Source of the DNA: Amphimedon queenslandica | Lineage: Eukaryota; Porifera; Demospongiae; Haplosclerida; Niphatidae | NCBI RefSeq assembly: GCF_000090795.2 | Contig: NW_003546279.1 | Location: forward strand, 298,933-362,932 | Direction: 5' to 3' | DNA length: 64,000 bases | Shown: positions 59,725-64,000 of the stretch, piece after piece | How positions within the stretch are numbered: position 1 is the stretch's first letter | Layout of the letters: every line of letters starts with the position of its first letter | Position numbers and translations under genes: made by a program | Notes under the pieces: model-generated | Seen by the model: only the letters and a program-made list of their open reading frames with translations | Databases searched by the model: none | Told to the model about the DNA's origin: nothing

Positions 59725-61730
59725 ATGTATCTTCAGCTTCTGCTCTTGTCCTTATACTTGCTGGAAGGTATAAAATAATTATTTATGAATGTAATATATT
59801 ATTACTGTCAATAGTTGAGCCCCTGGTTGTATATAGCAGTGGTGATATTCAGTTGTATTCCAATGGAAGCAGTGAACTGTCCAACAATGGAGGGATACTC
59901 CAAGTATATGTGAACAAGTGGCATGATATGGACCTCTTTGATGAGCAATGGATCAATGTCTGTTCCAATGGCTTCAATAAAGGAGCTGCAGCTGCTGCCT
60001 GTAGACAATTGGGATACAATGATGCTCTAAACTATGGACCTTATCACCAATATAAGTATATCTACGTGTATGTACAGTGAGTCCAATTGTCTTTAATTCT
60101 TGTTTCTAGTTATCAACTCAATCCTAACACATCTGCTTATATGATGACTGGAGTTGCTTGTCCTTTTGTATCTAGCTACACAAAATATGGTGACAATAAT
60201 CTCTTTAGGTGCTCATATTTTTCAACCTTTACTAATGACACTCACTGCACACCAGTAGCAGTTCAATGCAGTGAGTAATACACACACTGTCTATGGTAGT
60301 ACAGGGAATTGGTTTATTTTAATGGCTGTAACTCAAAAATTAGAATTCAAAATCAACTAAAACTTTTGACATAGCATAAGGACATCAATATGTATTAGAA
60401 AATGTAATAAAAATTGTGGGTGATTTTTGAGCCATTTTTTAGAAAAAACCATGGGCTATAGTACAGGGAAATTTTCAGATTTTGGCCCATTTCTTAAAAT
60501 GGCCGTAACTTGAAAAATTGAAGTTGGAATCAGCTCAAACTTTCTACACAGCATAAAAACATCAATATGTATCAGAAAATGTAATAAAAATTGGGGGTGA
60601 TTTTTGAGCCATTTTTTGGAAAAAAGCATGGGCTATAGTACAGGTAAAATTTCAGATTTTGGTCCATTTGTTAAAATGGCTGTAACTTAAAAAATTAAAG
60701 TCGGAATCACCTCAAACTTTCTACACAGCATAAGAACATCAATATGTATCAAAAAATGTAATAAAAATTGGGGGTGATTTTTGAGCCATTTTAAGGAAAA
60801 AAAGCATGGGCTATAAGTACAGGGAAATTTTCAAAAATTGGCCCGTTTTTTTAAAATGATCATGACTCAAAAATTTGAGCTCAAAGTTGGCTCAAACTTA
60901 CAAGACAGCATAAGTATATCAATATGTATTTATTTTACTAATTTATTTCTTATTTTTAATATCTGTAGTTTCTGATCGGACTGATTCCTCTCCTCCTTAT
61001 AATGGTCAAGTAATATTAACAAATAAAACTGAGAGATTCAATCGCTCCATAGCCTCAGGATACCTTCAGATGTACATCAATGGCTCCTGGTATCCAGTCT
61101 GTGCTAATGTCAGCTACTTTGGAGCATCCAGTGCTTGTAGGCAGTTGGGGTACACTGGAGTATCTGCAATTTACATTGATAAGTATACTAATAATATACT
61201 AATGGTAGTGCTACTGATTTTATAGGACTTATAATGGGCCCGGGCTGTATATTGGAGAGGCAGTTTGCAGTCTTGAGTCATTGCAGTGTCTCAGTCATTG
61301 TTATAATGATACTAATGTATACCGGGCTATTAACAGTTGCCAGCTAGTGCATCTGGTCTGTAGTAAGTCCATCATCATCATCATTATAATAATATTATTA
61401 TTATTATTATCATTCATTCATAGGGTTCAATATTGAAGATGCTGTTGTAAGTTCTTCTGGTTCTCAGTTCTTGTGTCAATTACCAGTTGGACAATCAGGC
61501 AACCCAACAGGAAACAGTAATTGTTAATTATCATTATAATAATGTATATATAATCATTAGGTTGCACCACCTCTTCTTCATCAGTTGGACTATCAGTATC
61601 CCTTGGTATATTTATACTCATTACTGTCATTGTTAGTATACTACTAGTGTCACTGGCTCTGTGGACTCTCTGTTGCAATAAAAACAGGAAACTCTACTCC
61701 AACATTGATGACTCTAAACTAATATCATGA
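59725..61730 (+). CDS. SRCR-domain transmembrane receptor
   Basis: Start at 59725 (MYLQLLLLSLYLLE, signal peptide). Two scavenger-receptor cysteine-rich domains are encoded over several exons: first GGILQVYVNKWHDMDLFDEQ, WINVCSNGFNKGAAAAACRQ, LGYNDALNYG; second GYLQMYINGSWYPVCANVSY, FGASSACRQLGYTGVSAIYI. After a short stalk a membrane helix follows (SVSLGIFIFILITVIVSILL) and a short tail KNRKLYSNIDDSKLIS. The tail has a YSNI tyrosine but no clear signalling domain. SRCR receptors bind microbial or self ligands; very many exist in sponges. A TATATAGG at 59665-59672 sits about 55 bp before the ATG. The intron between the two SRCR domains holds a three-unit 177-bp repeat array. Confidence 0.87.
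60300..60935. repeat. 177-bp repeat family, three to four units in the SRCR gene intron
   Basis: Tandem diverged units, same orientation as the 37 kb array, with ATCAATATGTATTAGAAAAT, GTAATAAAAATTGTGGGTGA and CATGGGCTATAGTACAGG. The array fills almost the whole intron between the SRCR-coding exons. Confidence 0.92.
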
Positions 61731-61891
61731 TCTGTTATTCTGTTTGTGTGGAATTTTTATCCTTTTTGATTAATTAATTTATTATTTACCAGACTTAGGC
61801 GGTTGATTCCAATGTGCATGCGTAAGAATTTATTAATAACATTCAATAAACTACTAACCACACCCACTGACCCACTCCCAACAAAAGAAAA

Positions 61892-62624
61892 ATGAAGAAA
61901 GAGATTTCTTTTGTATTTTTATTGTTAGTGCTAACAACTAATGGTGACCTCCACAAAGGATTCAATAAGGAGTAAGTAATTATTGATATTATTATGACAA
62001 GTGATGATATTAAAATGAATATATTATACTAATTGTTCTCGTTAGTCATATTCGTGATGAACTAACAGGTGTACTACCTGAGGATCAGTTTGGTTTGGAA
62101 GATGAAGAGTCAATGAATCTTCATTATTTTAAAATACACGACAAAGACAAGAACAATAAACTGGATGGACTGGAATTAGGTATGTTTGTGGGTGTGGTTT
62201 GATTGAGCCACACCTCCTAACTGAACTCAGTAATAGCAATAGGTGCATGCTATATTTGCCAGTTGGTGGTTCTATGAAGGAACCATTGTCACCTGTTTGT
62301 AAAGAATCAGCCATTTTGCACGCAGTTACCATATAAACCAACGATATTCCATTATTATGTGTATTTTGTCTCCCTCATTATTATTCCACCTGGTAATATC
62401 CTGCTATATCTCCTCCGTTAGGAGCTGCCATGACTCATTATCATGATGAAGATGAACATGGTCGCTCTAGGGACAGACATGTTGACGTGTCTGATGAAGA
62501 ACTGTTTGATTTGATTTCTTCAACACTGAAAGAAGATGACCTTGATGATGATGGCTACGTTGATTTCTTTGAGTTTGTCAAGTCACAGCATAAAGGAGTG
62601 GACCCAGAAAACCCAACTTATTAA
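61892..62624 (+). CDS. MCFD2: MCFD2-like EF-hand protein of the ER-Golgi pathway
   Basis: Small secretory-pathway protein. Signal peptide MKKEISFVFLLLVLTTNG, then HIRDELTGVLPEDQFGLEDE, first EF-hand LHYFKIHDKDKNNKLDGLEL (Ca ligands D-D-N-L-E pattern), a His/Asp-rich insert (MTHYHDEDEHGRSRDRHVD), and second EF-hand DDLDDDGYVDFFEFVKS. Human MCFD2 has [20 protein letters not shown] and DDDKNNDGYIDYAEFAKSL, a close match. MCFD2 binds the lectin LMAN1 (ERGIC-53) and helps export glycoproteins from the ER. Three exons; the second intron (about 62181-62421) is non-coding. It lies 162 bp after the SRCR gene on the same strand. Confidence 0.87.
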
Positions 62625-62770
62625 TTAATAATAATTTCAAAATACAATATTTTCATTATTGCAAATTGAATCAGCAATTATTATTATTATTATAATAAAA
62701 TAAACTAATAAAATATAAATACAACTTCTAATTAGCCAAACTGTCACTGCTACACAAACTAAGTGAGAAG

Positions 62771-62807
<37 letters not shown>
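62771..62807. repeat. (AC)n microsatellite
   Basis: About eighteen AC units between the MCFD2 and ATE1 stop codons, in overlapping 3' UTR territory. Confidence 0.96.
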
Positions 62808-62809
<2 letters not shown>

Positions 62810-62821
62810 ATACAGTGTCCG

Positions 62822-64000
62822 CTAGTCAGTTGCTTGTATTGGGGCAGAGAGAGGGGGAGAAGGAGGGGGACATAACTTGATATCAATAATGAGATTAGAG
62901 CACAGCTCAGGACCTAGTGCTAACATCAATTCTTCAAATTTGCTTCTCATTGTCTCCACCTGCTCTTTACAAGGATGGTACCTCACCAGTAAATCCTTCA
63001 ACTTGATACAGGCACTGTCGTTGATACAGAGTAACAGCTCATCGACCAATGGCCCATTACCATTGTTCACTCTCTTGTACCAGACCCTATCCAGTGGTAG
63101 AGCAGTACCAGCTACAACATCATTAGAGTTACTTCCACCATCTTTATCTCCTTCTCTTCTCTTCTCTTCTTTGAAACTCTTCTGACACTCTGAGACTCCG
63201 TCCAGACCAGATACCCAATCACTGACAGTGCAAGGGCTATAGAATTCCTCTGGTTCGTAATTTGACTTGTAAGCTAACTTGTGGTTGTTCCCATTCCAAC
63301 CTTGCATGTAATAATAACGAATATTAGGATCTCTCTCTCTGAGCTTCTGTGCGTACTCTATCTCCTTCAGAGCAGAATAAACACCAAATGAATACTTGGA
63401 GATCTCCTTAGACATTTCATACCACATGTAAATGCTGACCACTCCATTTGGAATAACATCAATCACTCCAACAGCGACCAGCTTACCGTCCAGCCGATAG
63501 AGCTGGTGATATGTTCCATACTCTATTGTTCCTCCTCCTTCACTGTATTGGTTCCTCATAGGACTATTGACAACGTGTTCACAGTACGAGTAACGAGACT
63601 TCTTTGGTTTGTCGTGTTTAACTATATGATAAGAATTATATAACTCGTATGCCTCTTGGATAAACTGTGTAGGGACTGTCTCTATCGTTAGTCTTTCTTC
63701 TGGCATTCTCTTCAACACTTTCCGGTAGCTCTTCCGCTGACGAGAGTTGAAATCAACTAGTAATACTCTGGTCTCCCAGTCGGAGCAGTCGATATTATGA
63801 TTGTACCGATAGCGGAACATCTTAACACCTCCCCTCCTGTACCAGCCCCGACTTACCAGAGACTGGTACTGTGTGGGTGTCAGGTTATGAGGTCTGAAGA
63901 CCAGCTCTGCCGAGGGTCCTTCCTTATCGCAGTTACTGCAGAGACCATGAGTGGAGCCATAGTAACGGGACACACGAAACACAGGGTCCTGAATACCGAG
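62822..64000 (-). CDS. ATE1: Arginyl-tRNA--protein transferase (5' end outside window)
   Basis: Transfers arginine from Arg-tRNA to N-terminal Asp/Glu, feeding the Arg/N-degron pathway. The frame is open from the window edge to the stop at 62822 with no intron in about 1.18 kb. N-terminal domain: RYYGSTHGLCSNCDKEGPS with the C-x-x-C pair, then YQSLVSRGWYRRGGVKMFRY. The C-terminal GNAT-like domain has RMPEERLTIETV, YHQLYRLDGKLVAVGVIDVI, YMWYEMSKEISKYSFGVYSA, LKEIEYAQKL and YYYMQGWNGNNHKLAYKSNY. The adjacent Cys-Cys pair that normally follows the RRSG block is a single Cys here (NIDCSDW). A 3' splice site near 63989 (ATTCAG) may begin this exon. The downstream part after NGNGPLVDELLL is not conserved in vertebrate forms. 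Confidence 0.9.
   Translation of the reverse strand, partial: LGIQDPVFRVSRYYGSTHGLCSNCDKEGPSAELVFRPHNLTPTQYQSLVSRGWYRRGGVKMFRYRYNHNIDCSDWETRVLLVDFNSRQRKSYRKVLKRMPEERLTIETVPTQFIQEAYELYNSYHIVKHDKPKKSRYSYCEHVVNSPMRNQYSEGGGTIEYGTYHQLYRLDGKLVAVGVIDVIPNGVVSIYMWYEMSKEISKYSFGVYSALKEIEYAQKLRERDPNIRYYYMQGWNGNNHKLAYKSNYEPEEFYSPCTVSDWVSGLDGVSECQKSFKEEKRREGDKDGGSNSNDVVAGTALPLDRVWYKRVNNGNGPLVDELLLCINDSACIKLKDLLVRYHPCKEQVETMRSKFEELMLALGPELCSNLIIDIKLCPPPSPPLSAPIQATD

Overview
The window looks like nuclear DNA of an early-branching animal, most likely a demosponge such as Amphimedon (inferred from gene content and style, not from a database match). It carries animal-type genes (PALS1-like MAGUK, LMO7-like CH domain, ANAPC1, SEL1L, DMT1, MCFD2, fibrinogen-related, sushi and SRCR proteins). 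Genes are packed very tightly, on both strands, with gaps often under 200 bp. Most are split by many very short AT-rich introns of about 50-150 bp with GT/AG ends. Gene spans below run from start codon to stop codon and include introns; exon joins were made by hand from splice sites, reading phase and remembered family sequences, so single boundaries may be off by a few bases.

Layout. 0-10 kb: TOP3B 5' end (-), RABGGTA (+), an intronless sulfatase (-), a POT/SLC15-like transporter (-) and a predicted fusion of a TIR domain to the mRNA cap guanine-N7 methyltransferase RNMT (-). 10-15 kb: an unrecognised small six-exon gene (+) with a short hAT element in one intron, then four Rab-like GTPases, three on - and one on +. 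15-27 kb: BOP1 (-) and a long gene (-) that reads as CH-PDZ-L27-PDZ-SH3-guanylate kinase. 28-36 kb: SEL1L (+), a WD40 protein (+), a CEP170-like FHA protein (-) and a CD225/dispanin (+). 37-39 kb: CINP (-), whose main intron is full of a 177-bp tandem repeat. 39.5-44.5 kb: a secreted seven-sushi protein (+) and three fibrinogen-domain genes in tandem (-). 44.7-58 kb: SLC11A2/DMT1 (-), MNAT1 (+) and the very long ANAPC1 (-). 58-64 kb: a four-pass membrane protein (-), an SRCR receptor (+), MCFD2 (+) and the 3' part of ATE1 (-).

How genes may connect. RABGGTA lies 9 kb from the four Rabs, all of which end in cysteine motifs it would prenylate. Housekeeping genes for ribosome assembly (BOP1), cell cycle and transcription (ANAPC1, CINP, MNAT1), ER quality control (SEL1L) and ER export (MCFD2) are interspersed with secreted or surface recognition proteins. 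An AT-rich 177-bp repeat recurs in introns of at least seven genes in both orientations, and several short inverted-repeat elements are present.

The strongest novelty candidates are the TIR-RNMT fusion (eleven exons, all phases agreeing, 758 codons) and the CH-PDZ-L27-PDZ-SH3-GuK gene. Next come the Rab cluster, in which three of four members lack the usual catalytic switch II glutamine, and the intronic 177-bp repeat.
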